Assembly (NCBI RefSeq): GCF_011758805.1
Contig: NZ_JAANOW010000002.1
Location: forward strand, 372,001 to 436,000
Length of the DNA: 64,000 bases
Direction: 5' to 3'
Origin: Mycolicibacterium fluoranthenivorans
GTDB lineage: Bacteria; Actinomycetota; Actinomycetes; Mycobacteriales; Mycobacteriaceae
Shown here: positions 26,026 through 36,059 of the stretch, one piece after another
Layout of the letters: each line of letters opens with the position of its first letter
Position numbering within the stretch: the stretch's first letter is position 1
Position numbers and translations under genes: made by a program
Notes under the pieces: generated by a model
What the model was told of the DNA's origin: nothing
What the model saw: only the letters and a program-made list of their open reading frames with translations
The model's database searches: none

Positions 26026-27179
26026 GGGATTCTCCGTTCTTGCTGCTGATCGAGGATGGTGTCGAGTTCGTCGGGGTTCAGTTCCGCGGCCAACGCGGCC
26101 AGCACGGTGTCGACCTGGCTGGGCGGGGCGAGGCTGCCGATCGGCTGATCACTGTCGAGATTGGTGGGGAAGGCGTAGCCCTCGGCGGTGGCGTTCACGG
26201 CATTGGCCAGCACGCGGTCGGTGTGGCCGGCTCGCTTCATCGCCAGCAGTGCCGGGTAGACGGCCTTCACCATCGCGGTCCGATCCAGCGCTTCCATCGC
26301 TCGCCCGAACGGGGACGAGATCTGCAGCAGGTTCGCCATCCGGCGGATATCGGCCGAGACATTTTGGCCCGCACCGTGATAGAGCGCTGGATTGAAGAAC
26401 ACCGCGTCCCCCTTGTGCAGCGGCAGCTGCACCTGATGGGCGGCGAAGAAGTCGATGAACTCCGGGCGGTGGAAGGCGATATAGCCGGCCTCGAACCCCT
26501 GCGAGTAGGGCAGCAGCATGGTCGGCCCGCTTTCCAGCGGCATATCGCAGTGTGCGACGGCGCCTTGCAGGGTCAGGGCGGGCGACAGTCGGTGCAGATG
26601 GGCCGGATAGTCGGCCAGCTGATCGGCGTCGACGAAGCCGAGGTGATAGTCGCGGTGCGGAACCTGTGCTGCACCACCGGGATTGACCACGTTGACCTGT
26701 GATGTCACTTGATAGCGCGGTCCCAGCCAGGCTTGTGACACCAGGGCGAGGGTGTCGGCGCTGTAGTACTGCGCGAACACCTCGGGAGCGTGCAGTGCCA
26801 GCTTCTGAGCGGCGTTCCAGATTCGGTCGTTGGCGCCGGTCTTGCCGAAGTGGTCACCGACCGCGCCACCTGCGGCGTGTTGCGCGGCGATGATGTCGTC
26901 GAATGCGGCGCTCGCCCGATCCAGCACGCCATGGTCGAAGGCCCCTTCGAAGACGACGACGCCGGGGCCGTGGGTCAGAGCGCGGATCAGCTCGGATTGC
27001 AGTGCGCGGCGGTCGGCGCCGGCGTCCGCGGCGTAGACGAGCACGTTGCTGCGGACATCGACGGCGTGCGGGTAGTCGGCCAGATCGGTCGCGCGTGTCA
27101 CCTGGGCCTGAAAATCCCGCAGCGAGCAGTCGGATTCGACGATCCACTCCGGCTCGGAGCGGGTCAGTGGTGCAGCCAT
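26022..27179 (-). CDS. phytanoyl-CoA dioxygenase (PhyH) family Fe(II)/2-oxoglutarate oxygenase
   Basis: The product is 385 aa from the ATG at 27179 (an ATG at 27209 is possible but would lie in the shared promoter). It has a jelly-roll core with the iron ligands HxD in 'VPHRDYHLGF' and a distal His in 'NPALYHGAGQNVSADIRR', then the 2-oxoglutarate-binding Arg. The family hydroxylates or demethylates small molecules. First gene of the unit with IolG- and IolE-like enzymes, it may remove a methyl or other group from a modified inositol before dehydrogenation; that role is inferred only from the operon. Confidence 0.85.
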   Translation of the reverse strand: MAAPLTRSEPEWIVESDCSLRDFQAQVTRATDLADYPHAVDVRSNVLVYAADAGADRRALQSELIRALTHGPGVVVFEGAFDHGVLDRASAAFDDIIAAQHAAGGAVGDHFGKTGANDRIWNAAQKLALHAPEVFAQYYSADTLALVSQAWLGPRYQVTSQVNVVNPGGAAQVPHRDYHLGFVDADQLADYPAHLHRLSPALTLQGAVAHCDMPLESGPTMLLPYSQGFEAGYIAFHRPEFIDFFAAHQVQLPLHKGDAVFFNPALYHGAGQNVSADIRRMANLLQISSPFGRAMEALDRTAMVKAVYPALLAMKRAGHTDRVLANAVNATAEGYAFPTNLDSDQPIGSLAPPSQVDTVLAALAAELNPDELDTILDQQQERRIP

Positions 27180-27257
27180 GACCGCCAGTCTTGTTGTGTT
27201 CTGTGCCATAATCAACGGCAAAAAGCCATCAAAAAACCCTCAGCATGAGGACGTCGA

Positions 27258-28259
27258 GTGCATCGCTACAAGGTTCGTGAGATTGCCCAGCAGTGCGGCC
27301 TCAGCGAGGCCACGGTCGACCGCGTGCTCAATGACCGACCCGGCGTGCGCGAGAACACCCGCGCCGAGGTCATGCAGGCCATCGCCGATCTGGACAAGCA
27401 GCGAGCCCAGTTGCGGCTCAACGGTCGTCGTTACCTCATCGATGTGGTGATGCAGACACCGCAGCGGTTCTCCGACGCGTTCCGTGCCGCGATCGAGGCC
27501 GAGTTGCCGGCCTTCGCCCCGGCAATGCTGCGCGCCCGGTTCCACCTCTGGGAATCGGGTTCGACCGACCAGATGGCCGAGGAGCTCGGTCGCATCAAGG
27601 GCAGCCACGGGGTGGTGCTCAAGGCGCAGGATGAGCCCACGGTGGCCGAGGCGATCGACCGTCTGGTCGGCGCCGGGGTGCCGGTGGTGACGTACACGAC
27701 CGATGTGCCCAACAGTGCGCGCTGCGCCTATGTCGGGATCGACAATCACGGCGCCGGGATGACTGCGGCCTACCTGATGGACCAGTGGCTCGGACCGGCG
27801 CCGTCGGGTGTGTTGATCACCCTGAGTCGCACGGTGTTTCGCGGTGAGGGGGAGCGCGAAGTGGGCTTCCGGTCCGGTTTACGAGGCACCGGCCGGGAGA
27901 TCGTCGAGGTCAGTGACAGCGACGGTATCGACGCGACCAACGAACGGCTGGTGCTCGACGCGCTGGCGAGTCACCCGCACGTGGAGGCGGTGTATTCGCC
28001 CGGTGGCGGTAACACCGCGACGGTCGCGGCCTTCGACCGGTTGGGAAGGGTCTGCCGCGTCTTTGTCGGCCATGACCTGGATGCGGACAACCGGCGGCTG
28101 CTGCGGGACGGCCGTATGTCGGTGGTGCTGCACAATGACCTGCGGGCCGATGCGCGGCTGGCGATGCGGGTGATCCTGGCGCAGCACGGCGCGTTGCCGG
28201 CCGAACCCGTGCGCCCGACGCCGATTCAGGTCATCACGCCCTACAACCTGCCTGCCTAG
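27258..28259 (+). CDS. LacI-family transcriptional regulator
   Basis: The product is 333 aa from a GTG at 27258 with GAGG 7 nt upstream. The N-terminal LacI helix-turn-helix is 'KVREIAQQCGLSEATVDRVLNDRPGVRENTRAEV'; a periplasmic-binding-like effector domain follows ('HGVVLKAQDEPTVAEAIDRLVGAGVPVVTYTTDVPNSARCAYVGIDNHGAG'). It is divergent from the PhyH/iolG/iolE unit and 75 bp before the PfkB kinase gene. It most likely controls both in response to a sugar or inositol. Confidence 0.92.
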   Translation: MHRYKVREIAQQCGLSEATVDRVLNDRPGVRENTRAEVMQAIADLDKQRAQLRLNGRRYLIDVVMQTPQRFSDAFRAAIEAELPAFAPAMLRARFHLWESGSTDQMAEELGRIKGSHGVVLKAQDEPTVAEAIDRLVGAGVPVVTYTTDVPNSARCAYVGIDNHGAGMTAAYLMDQWLGPAPSGVLITLSRTVFRGEGEREVGFRSGLRGTGREIVEVSDSDGIDATNERLVLDALASHPHVEAVYSPGGGNTATVAAFDRLGRVCRVFVGHDLDADNRRLLRDGRMSVVLHNDLRADARLAMRVILAQHGALPAEPVRPTPIQVITPYNLPA

Positions 28260-28333
28260 CGGCTGGAATCTGTTTCCGCGGCCGACCCGACTACGCTTTC
28301 GCGAGAAAGTTAAGACATAAGGAGAGCCGTTCG

Positions 28334-29182
28334 ATGACGCCGACGTTGGTCCCGGGCGTGACCGTGCTGGGAAACCTCGCGATCGACATCATCGACGGAG
28401 CCCCGCCGAGCCCGGGTGGCTGCGCCTCGTTCGCCGGGGTCGCACTCGAAGATGTCAGTGTGCTGGCGCACATCGTGGGAATGGGTGCCCCGGCCGACCA
28501 TGAGCTGTTCGACGCGGTGCTTGAGCGTTTCGGGTCGATGGTGCGGTTCCTGCCGTCGGACCGGACGAGCGCTTTCCGCCTCGATTACGACGACACCGAC
28601 CACCGCCGGATGTCGGTGGATGCCATCGGACCGGTATGGACGGCCGCGGATATCGACACCGACGACCCGCGTACGACGTGGATCCACCTGGCACCGCTGA
28701 TGCGGACGGACTTCCCGGCGAGCACGCTGGCCCATCTGGCCGCGCGCGGGCATCGGATCGCCTACGACGGGCAGGGGCTGGTGCGCGCCGACCGGCTCGG
28801 CCCACTGACGCTGGACCGCAATTTCTCGTCCGATCTGCTGAGCCACCTCGATGTACTCAAGCTGGCCGAAGATGAGGCCGTCATCGTCGCCGACGGTGAT
28901 TTCGACGCCGCGGCTGCCGAGCGGCTCGGGGTTCCCGAGATCGTGGTGACCTACGGCTCGGAGGGCTGCGATATCTACAAGGACGGCACCGTGGTCCGGG
29001 TGCCCGCCGCGTGGCGGGTGCTCGGCGTCCAGACCACCGGTGCCGGGGACATGTTCACGTCCTGCTACGTCGCCAACCGGGCCGACGGTGCCGACCCGCG
29101 TCGGGCCGCTGAGCTGGCCAGCGAGCTGGTGGCCAGGGAGTTGCAGAAGCGCGTCGAGGTGGGTTCGCCGGACCGGGTGTGA
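28334..29182 (+). CDS. PfkB-family carbohydrate kinase
   Basis: The product is 282 aa, short for the family. The N-terminal 'VTVLGNLAIDIIDGAPPSPGGCASFAGVALE' and C-terminal 'GVQTTGAGDMFTSCYVANR' (anion hole and catalytic Asp in GAGD) identify the PfkB fold; the lid segment is reduced. An AGGAGA ribosome site lies 8 nt upstream. A small inverted repeat (CTTTC-GCGA-GAAAG, 28296-28309) just before it could be an operator. It is next to the LacI regulator, so it probably phosphorylates the sugar or inositol handled by the divergent unit. The substrate is unknown. Confidence 0.85.
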   Translation: MTPTLVPGVTVLGNLAIDIIDGAPPSPGGCASFAGVALEDVSVLAHIVGMGAPADHELFDAVLERFGSMVRFLPSDRTSAFRLDYDDTDHRRMSVDAIGPVWTAADIDTDDPRTTWIHLAPLMRTDFPASTLAHLAARGHRIAYDGQGLVRADRLGPLTLDRNFSSDLLSHLDVLKLAEDEAVIVADGDFDAAAAERLGVPEIVVTYGSEGCDIYKDGTVVRVPAAWRVLGVQTTGAGDMFTSCYVANRADGADPRRAAELASELVARELQKRVEVGSPDRV

Positions 29183-29204
29183 CCCCGCACCGCGCCTGCT
29201 AAAG

Positions 29205-29285
29205 TTGACGGGTGTCAAGTTCTCCGAGAACAGCGTTATCGGTCAGCTACCGATGAGTAGGGCTTCCTTAGAGAATGTCATTCTC
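29205..29285. promoter_or_regulatory. cluster of inverted repeats upstream of korA
   Basis: Three inverted repeats lie in 81 bp: TTGAC-GGGT-GTCAA (29205-29218), GTTCTC-C-GAGAAC (29219-29231) and GAGAATG-T-CATTCTC (29271-29285). All arms are perfect. They are followed by a 220-nt leader with a small GTGGC-AAAA-GCCAC hairpin (29385-29398). The first two abut, which looks like a repressor array. The cognate regulator is not evident. Confidence 0.65.
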
Positions 29286-29505
29286 CAAAACGTGATCAAC
29301 GCCACAAATGTGCAGATTGGTGCTGCTGTTCACGTCGCTGAACAGCGAGTTTTTCTACAAGTAACCCGCGTGTCGCCGGATTGTGTGGCAAAAGCCACCC
29401 TAAGAGAAGTGCAATAATGGTTACCGGTAGTGACACCAAAAATCTTCGATGCAACGCCTCTCCTCGAAACAGCCAGAGTTGAGGGGGCGTGAAAGGCAGG
29501 GAGTC

Positions 29506-31437
29506 GTGGGCCAGAACGGCAATGGAGCCGCCCCGCGGCAGAAGCTGGAGAAAGTCGTCATCCGCTTTGCGGGCGACTCCGGCGACGGCATGCAGCTGAC
29601 CGGTGACCGTTTCACGTCGGAAGCGGCGCTGTTCGGCAATGACCTTGCGACACAGCCGAACTACCCCGCCGAGATCCGGGCACCACAGGGCACCCTGCCC
29701 GGTGTGTCGTCGTTCCAGATCCAGATCGCCGATTACGACATCCTGACCGCAGGCGACCGTCCCGACGTGCTCGTCGCGATGAATCCCGCGGCGCTGAAGG
29801 CCAACGTTGCCGACCTGCCGCGCGGCGGGCTGATCATCGCCAACTCCGACGAGTTCACCAAGCGCAACCTGGCGAAGGTCGGCTACGACAGCAACCCGCT
29901 GGAGTCTGAGGAGCTGTCCGACTATGTGGTGCAGTCCGTCGCCATGACGACCCTCACCTTGGGTGCGGTCGAGGCGATCGGTGCCACCAAGAAGGACGGC
30001 CAGCGCGCCAAGAACATGTTCGCCCTCGGGCTGCTGTCGTGGATGTACGGCCGCGAGCTGGAAGCCAGCGAGGCCTTCATCCGCGAGAAGTTCGCCCGCA
30101 AGCCCGAGATCGCCGAAGCCAATGTGCTGGCGCTGAAGGCGGGCTGGAACTACGGCGAGACCACCGAGGCGTTCGCCGTCACCTACGAGGTGGCCCCGGC
30201 CAAGCTCAAGACCGGTGAGTACCGGCAGATCTCCGGTAACACCGCCCTGGCCTACGGTGTCGTGGCGGCCGGCCAGCTGGGCGATATCCAGGTGGTGCTG
30301 GGCACCTACCCGATCACCCCGGCCAGCGACATCCTGCACGAGCTGTCGAAGTACAAGCACTTCAACGTGCTCACCTTCCAGGCCGAGGACGAGATCGCCG
30401 GCATCGGTGCGGCCATCGGGGCGTCCTACGGTGGCGCCCTCGGCGTCACCAGCACGTCCGGACCCGGCGTTTCGCTCAAGTCGGAGGCCATCGGCTTGGC
30501 CGTGATGACCGAGTTGCCGCTGCTCGTCATCGATGTGCAGCGCGGCGGTCCGTCCACCGGCCTGCCGACCAAGACCGAACAGGCCGACCTGCTGCAGGCG
30601 CTCTACGGCCGCAACGGCGAATCGCCGGTCGCGGTGCTGGCTCCGTGCTCGCCGTCGGACTGCTTCGATGTCGCCGTCGAGGCCGTGCGCATCGCGATCG
30701 GCTATCACACGCCGGTGATCATCTTGTCCGACGGCGCGATCGCCAACGGCTCGGAGCCGTGGCGGATCCCCGACATCAGCACCTACCCGGCCATCGAGCA
30801 CACCTTCGCCGAGGCGGGCAAGCCGTTCCAGCCGTATGCGCGTGACCCCGAGACACTGGCCCGCCAGTTCGCGATTCCCGGGACGCCCGGTCTGGAGCAC
30901 CGGATCGGCGGCCTCGAATCGGCCAACGGGTCCGGCAACATCTCCTACGAGCCGAAGAACCACGACCTCATGGTCCGGTTGCGGCAGGCCAAGATCGACG
31001 GCATCACGGTGCCCGACCTCGAGGTCGACGACCCGACCGGCGACGCCGAGCTGCTGCTGCTCGGCTGGGGTAGCAGTTACGGCCCCATCGGCGAGGCCTG
31101 CCGGCGTGCCCGGCGCAACGGCATCAAGGTGGCGCACGCTCAGCTGCGGTACCTGAACCCGTTCCCGGCCAATCTCGAAGAGGTGCTGCGGCGCTATCCG
31201 AACGTGGTCGTGCCGGAGATGAACCTGGGGCAGCTCGCTCTGCTGCTGCGTGGCAAGTACCTGGTCGATGTGCAGTCGGTGACCAAGGTCGAGGGGATGG
31301 CGTTTCTGGCCGACGAGGTCGAGGGCATCATCGGCGCGGCGCTGGACGGGTCGTTGCGCGAGAAGGAAACTGACAAGGCAAAGTTTGCGCGGCTGGCAGC
31401 TGCCACCGTGGATTCGGGTGTGGGAGCAGGAGCATGA
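29506..31437 (+). CDS. korA: 2-oxoglutarate:ferredoxin oxidoreductase, alpha subunit (gamma-alpha fusion)
   Basis: The product is 643 aa. The GTG at 29506 is chosen because it has a GGGAG site upstream and gives the usual 'xGQNG...LEKVVIRFAGDSGDGMQLTGDRF' N-terminus; the in-frame ATG at 29449 adds 19 unlikely residues. The N-terminal third is the gamma domain, followed by the pyrimidine domain ('QISGNTALAYGVVAAGQLGDIQVVLGTYPITPASDILHEL'). With KorB it oxidatively decarboxylates 2-oxoglutarate to succinyl-CoA, reducing ferredoxin. It overlaps korB by 4 nt. Order and orientation relative to mobA and rpf match M. tuberculosis Rv2455c. Confidence 0.95.
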   Translation: MGQNGNGAAPRQKLEKVVIRFAGDSGDGMQLTGDRFTSEAALFGNDLATQPNYPAEIRAPQGTLPGVSSFQIQIADYDILTAGDRPDVLVAMNPAALKANVADLPRGGLIIANSDEFTKRNLAKVGYDSNPLESEELSDYVVQSVAMTTLTLGAVEAIGATKKDGQRAKNMFALGLLSWMYGRELEASEAFIREKFARKPEIAEANVLALKAGWNYGETTEAFAVTYEVAPAKLKTGEYRQISGNTALAYGVVAAGQLGDIQVVLGTYPITPASDILHELSKYKHFNVLTFQAEDEIAGIGAAIGASYGGALGVTSTSGPGVSLKSEAIGLAVMTELPLLVIDVQRGGPSTGLPTKTEQADLLQALYGRNGESPVAVLAPCSPSDCFDVAVEAVRIAIGYHTPVIILSDGAIANGSEPWRIPDISTYPAIEHTFAEAGKPFQPYARDPETLARQFAIPGTPGLEHRIGGLESANGSGNISYEPKNHDLMVRLRQAKIDGITVPDLEVDDPTGDAELLLLGWGSSYGPIGEACRRARRNGIKVAHAQLRYLNPFPANLEEVLRRYPNVVVPEMNLGQLALLLRGKYLVDVQSVTKVEGMAFLADEVEGIIGAALDGSLREKETDKAKFARLAAATVDSGVGAGA

Positions 31438-32546
31438 CAACAGCGAGAAGCGAAGCGGATCGCGCGTCTACCCAGTTCATTGGCGCGGACCTGGGCCTGA
31501 CCGAAGCCCTCAGCAAGACGGCGCTGGTGCCGACGGCGGACCAGCCGCAGAAGGGCAAGGACTTCACCAGCGACCAGGAGGTCCGCTGGTGCCCCGGGTG
31601 CGGTGACTACGTCATCCTCAACACCATCCGCAACTTCCTGCCGGAGCTGGGACTGCGTCGCGAGAACATCGCCTTCATCAGCGGTATCGGCTGCTCCAGC
31701 CGGTTCCCGTACTACCTGGAGACCTACGGGTTCCACTCCATCCACGGTCGCGCGCCGACGATTGCCACCGGCCTGGCGCTGGCCCGTCCGGATCTGTCGG
31801 TGTGGGTGGTGACCGGTGACGGCGACTCGCTGTCCATCGGCGGCAACCACCTCATCCATGCGCTGCGCCGCAACATCAACATCACCATCCTGCTGTTCAA
31901 CAACCGGATCTACGGCCTGACCAAGGGGCAGTACTCGCCGACCTCGGAGGTCGGCAAGGTCACCAAGTCCACCCCGATGGGCTCGGTCGACTACCCGTTC
32001 AACCCGGTGTCGCTGGCGCTGGGCGCCGAGGCCACGTTCGTCGGCCGGGCGCTGGACTCCGATCGCGCGGGTTTGACCGAGGTACTGCGGGCCGCGGCCA
32101 GCCACCGCGGCGCGGCGCTGGTCGAGATCATGCAGGACTGCCCGATCTTCAATGACGGCTCCTTCGACGCTCTGCGCAAGGAAGGCTCCGAGGACCGGCT
32201 GATCAACCTCAGCCACGGCGAGCAGATCACGTTCGGCGCCGACGCGCAGTACTGCGTGGTCAAGTCCGGCTACGGCCTGGAGGTCGCCAAGACCGCCGAC
32301 GTGGCCGCCGATCAGATCGTGGTGCACGATGCCACGATCGACGATCCGGCCTACGCCTTCGCGCTGTCGCGGTTGTCCGAACAGAACCTTGAGCACATGG
32401 TGACAGGCATCTTCCGCCAGGTCAGCAGGCCGACCTACGATGACGCGGCCCGCCAGCAGGTGGCCGACGCCAGAGCGGCCAAGCCGGGTGACACTGCCGC
32501 GTTGCAGGCACTGCTTCGTGGCAAGGACACCTGGACCGTCGACTAG
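31434..32546 (+). CDS. korB: 2-oxoglutarate:ferredoxin oxidoreductase, beta subunit
   Basis: The product is 370 aa. It has Fe-S and ThDP site motifs: 'VRWCPGCGDYVIL', 'ISGIGCSSRFPYYL', and the ThDP pyrophosphate motif 'VVTGDGDSLSIGGNHLIHALRRNINITILLFNNRIYGLTKGQYSPTS'. It partners KorA in the CoA-dependent, oxygen-tolerant route around the classical 2-oxoglutarate dehydrogenase of mycobacteria. Its ATG overlaps the korA stop. Confidence 0.96.
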   Translation: MTTARSEADRASTQFIGADLGLTEALSKTALVPTADQPQKGKDFTSDQEVRWCPGCGDYVILNTIRNFLPELGLRRENIAFISGIGCSSRFPYYLETYGFHSIHGRAPTIATGLALARPDLSVWVVTGDGDSLSIGGNHLIHALRRNINITILLFNNRIYGLTKGQYSPTSEVGKVTKSTPMGSVDYPFNPVSLALGAEATFVGRALDSDRAGLTEVLRAAASHRGAALVEIMQDCPIFNDGSFDALRKEGSEDRLINLSHGEQITFGADAQYCVVKSGYGLEVAKTADVAADQIVVHDATIDDPAYAFALSRLSEQNLEHMVTGIFRQVSRPTYDDAARQQVADARAAKPGDTAALQALLRGKDTWTVD

Positions 32547-32594
32547 GGGCTGTTCTGCTCCGTCGCGGGCACGCTCTCCTCTAACGTCGTCTGG

Positions 32595-33164
32595 GTGACG
32601 TCACCTTCGCCACTGGCAGCAGTCGTGTTGGCAGGCGGGGCGTCCCGCCGTATGGGCCGCGATAAGGCAACGCTCGAGTTCGGCGGCCAGATGCTGGTCG
32701 AACGTGTCGTCGCCGTGGTGTCGCAGCGGTGCTCTCCGGTGTTCGTGATCGCCGCGCCAGGTCAGGCGCTGCCGGCGCTGTCCGCCGACGTTCTTCGGGA
32801 CGAGGTGCGCGGGGTCGGCCCGCTGCTCGCGACGGCGCGCGGGCTGCGGGCGGCCGCAGACGCCGGTGCACAGCGGGCCTTCGTCTGCGCGGTGGACATG
32901 CCCTACCTGTCCACCGACCTGATCGATGCGCTGGTCGCGCAGCCCACGGTCGCCGATGTCGTGCTGCCGTGGGACGGTCGGGACCACTACCTGGCTGGGG
33001 TGTACCGCACCGGGCTGGCCGATACGGCGGCCCGACTGGTGGCGGCGGGAGAGCGGAGCATGCGGGCCCTGGTCGACGGCACCGCCGGCGTCGACACCCA
33101 CCGTGTCGTGCTGGACGAGCAACGCGCGCTGACCAACGTCAACACCGCCGCCGACCTGACCTGA
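32595..33164 (+). CDS. mobA: molybdenum cofactor guanylyltransferase
   Basis: The product is 189 aa from a GTG at 32595. The nucleotidyltransferase signature is '[31 protein letters not shown]'; '[18 protein letters not shown]' holds the metal-binding Asp, and '[19 protein letters not shown]' follows. It attaches GMP to molybdopterin to make bis-MGD. It lies 48 nt after korB and may be co-transcribed. Position matches Rv2453c. Confidence 0.92.
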   Translation: MTSPSPLAAVVLAGGASRRMGRDKATLEFGGQMLVERVVAVVSQRCSPVFVIAAPGQALPALSADVLRDEVRGVGPLLATARGLRAAADAGAQRAFVCAVDMPYLSTDLIDALVAQPTVADVVLPWDGRDHYLAGVYRTGLADTAARLVAAGERSMRALVDGTAGVDTHRVVLDEQRALTNVNTAADLT

Positions 33165-33811
33165 CCGGCGGAATTTGCGCCGACGCGGGTAGCAAATTGT
33201 GAATTAAAACGCCCCCGGGGTCGAATTTACTCAGGAGTGACGTTATTGGTCTTTATCTCCGGCGGGTAACGGACGGGAAATTGTTCTGTCTCGGCCCGGC
33301 GTAAATATGCCCTCCGCTCGAACTCCTTGACGTGTTTCTGAAACCCGCTCTGCGGCAGTATCTTTCAAAGCAACGAGGAGTCGTGTGGCAGGAGTGACTC
33401 GACGAAATATGCAGGGACGCAGGGCTGTAAGCCGCTCTAATTAGCCGCCGCGTGTGGGCGTTGCCTGCGGAGGCGAGGTCGACCGGGTCTCGGCAGAGGG
33501 CGGCCCCGGATGAGTGCGGCACAGATCGGCCGAGAACCTGGTTGATGTGTTGCAGGACAACACATTGCCATGCCCACCCCGGATCGTCCGAGATTGCCCG
33601 TACCGGATTGATGACGCGCCGCGCTTGGTCAAATGGGTTGTTGCGCAGAGTATTTGGTTATCTGTCAGCAGGGCGCGGAAATCGCTTGTGCCCAGCGAAC
33701 ATTGTTGCGAATAAACCTGCAGGTCAACGGGTTTTGGATCGCAGACCGTGAATTCTGCAGCGAGGCGGGCGTGACACGTGCGCAACCGCGTGACCCAGCC
33801 CACAAAAAGAC
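33165..33811. other. long lower-GC non-coding region upstream of the rpf genes
   Basis: About 650 bp without a credible gene. Base composition is visibly lower in GC (near half on several lines) than the surrounding coding DNA. Open frames on both strands here (for example 33441-34001 on the minus strand) have no recognisable domain, no good ribosome site and an amino-acid composition typical of shadow frames. I see no transposase remnant or tRNA. It probably belongs to the regulatory region of the rpf genes or is decayed sequence. Confidence 0.5.
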
Positions 33812-33827
33812 CGTGATATGAGTCACG
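33812..33827. promoter_or_regulatory. CRP/FNR-like palindrome
   Basis: C-GTGA-TATGAG-TCAC-G is a symmetric GTGA-N6-TCAC site, the pattern bound by cAMP receptor proteins. It lies about 390 bp before the rpf gene at 34219. In M. tuberculosis rpfA is known to be controlled by the CRP homologue Rv3676, so a CRP input on an rpf gene is reasonable, though here it is only a sequence match. Confidence 0.5.
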
Positions 33828-34038
33828 AAATGATTCCTGGCGCGCAATTTGGATAATCGAGCAAAACGCATGGCTGACCTGCATAGTTGATGCATAGGAG
33901 CCGTCGTGATCATCTCGTGATCTTCTCGCGACACGTTGTAGATGCGATGTGACTTCGTGTGAACAGTTTTGTACGTTTTCCTCAACTCCCCAACGGAGCA
34001 AATAATTTCACATTCAATACCTGCGTGTATGCGGGGCT

Positions 34039-34544
<506 letters not shown>

Positions 34545-34582
34545 CGCGCTGCATATATGCGCCGTCCATACCAAAGGACGTG

Positions 34583-34617
34583 ACAATGGCGCCGGGCTTT
34601 CGGCTCGGCGCCATTGT
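34583..34617 (+). terminator. intrinsic terminator after the rpfE-like gene
   Basis: A perfect 12-bp stem ACAATGGCGCCG / CGGCGCCATTGT with an 11-nt loop is followed by a short T run (TTTT). It lies 38 bp after the rpf stop, so the second rpf gene must have its own promoter. Confidence 0.88.
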
Positions 34618-34729
34618 TTTCTCACAAATACCGTGAATATCCATTCGTCCCATAAGAAACCCCTAAAACTTGTGCCTCCTCCGTAACGGAAGATTTCCCC
34701 CACCCGAAACACCGGTAACCGCAGTGTGA

Positions 34730-35281
<552 letters not shown>

Positions 35282-35299
35282 TCGGCACCACCGGTAGCC

Positions 35300-35338
35300 A
35301 GAGACGCCCGCTTTCCGCCCCCGGAAGCGGGCGTCTCT
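35300..35338 (+). terminator. strong hairpin after the second rpf gene
   Basis: AGAGACGCCCGCTT (35300-35313) pairs with AAGCGGGCGTCTCT (35325-35338), a 14-bp perfect stem, 18 bp after the stop. No long T run follows. Confidence 0.8.
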
Positions 35339-35437
35339 GCGTGTTCGGACCACAGCGCCGGCGCGGAGTTTGGGATCGGTAGCCGACCCGCCCGTCGACG
35401 CTGATGTCACCACCGACCGAGAACAGGGAAACACACG

Positions 35438-36040
35438 ATGACTGTCACCCGACTGGGCCTCGGCCTCGCCGCCGCGGCCCTCACCATCTCCGCACTCAGC
35501 GGATGCTCGACCATCGCCGACGTCCGGAAGATCACCGATGCCGCGACCTCCGCGGTCCAGCAGATCCAGGACGGCACCGGTGCCACCGGAGACGTGCTGA
35601 CCGCCGACGGCCTGGACAAGGCGTTCGCCGCGATCGCGGAGAAGGTCGGCGCCACCCCGATGCAGGTGGTCAAAGTGACCCTGATCCCGACCACCGCGAC
35701 GGTGCAGGCCATCGACCCGAACGCGCCGACCGAACTGAACCAGTGGACCTACACCGCCGGACACGTCGGCGCCTCCAGGCCGGTCGACTACGACGACGAC
35801 GCAGAAGCCCTGCGACAGAACCTGTTCGTGCTCACCGACGTGCCCACGAGCGCCATCATCGCCGCGGTCGACGGAGCCGTCGCCGCCAGCGGTATCGCCG
35901 ACGGCAAGGTGCAGTCCGTCGTCATCGACCGCAACCTGCCCTTCGATGACAACCTGCGCATTCTCATCAACGTCCAGGGTGACCGGAGCAACAAGCAGGT
36001 CCGCGCCGACGCCGGGGGACACATCACCGACGTCGTCTGA
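35438..36040 (+). CDS. uncharacterised lipoprotein
   Basis: The product is 200 aa. It has a signal peptide with lipobox 'ISALSGC' (Cys23), so it is probably anchored on the outer face of the cytoplasmic membrane. The rest is a soluble alpha/beta domain: a helical stretch 'IADVRKITDAATSAVQQIQDGTGATGDVLTADGLDKAFAAIAEKVGA' then alternating strands ending 'NLRILINVQGDRSNKQVRADAGGHITDVV'. I do not recognise the family. The ATG follows a GGGAA site. It lies 19 bp before the S9 peptidase gene and could be transcribed with it. Confidence 0.8.
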   Translation: MTVTRLGLGLAAAALTISALSGCSTIADVRKITDAATSAVQQIQDGTGATGDVLTADGLDKAFAAIAEKVGATPMQVVKVTLIPTTATVQAIDPNAPTELNQWTYTAGHVGASRPVDYDDDAEALRQNLFVLTDVPTSAIIAAVDGAVAASGIADGKVQSVVIDRNLPFDDNLRILINVQGDRSNKQVRADAGGHITDVV

Positions 36041-36059
36041 CCCGGCTAGCGTGGCGGGT

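Noticed and set aside
27180..27257. Possible third copy of the GntR (IolR-type) operator before the PhyH gene
   Set aside because: Only short pieces (AGTC, GTTCTG) match and the spacing differs; it does not reach the 20-of-23 agreement of the two accepted sites.
33441..34001. Open frame of 186 codons on the minus strand in the rpf upstream region
   Set aside because: No domain, no ribosome site, shadow-like composition in a lower-GC stretch; overlapping frames on the other strand are equally open.
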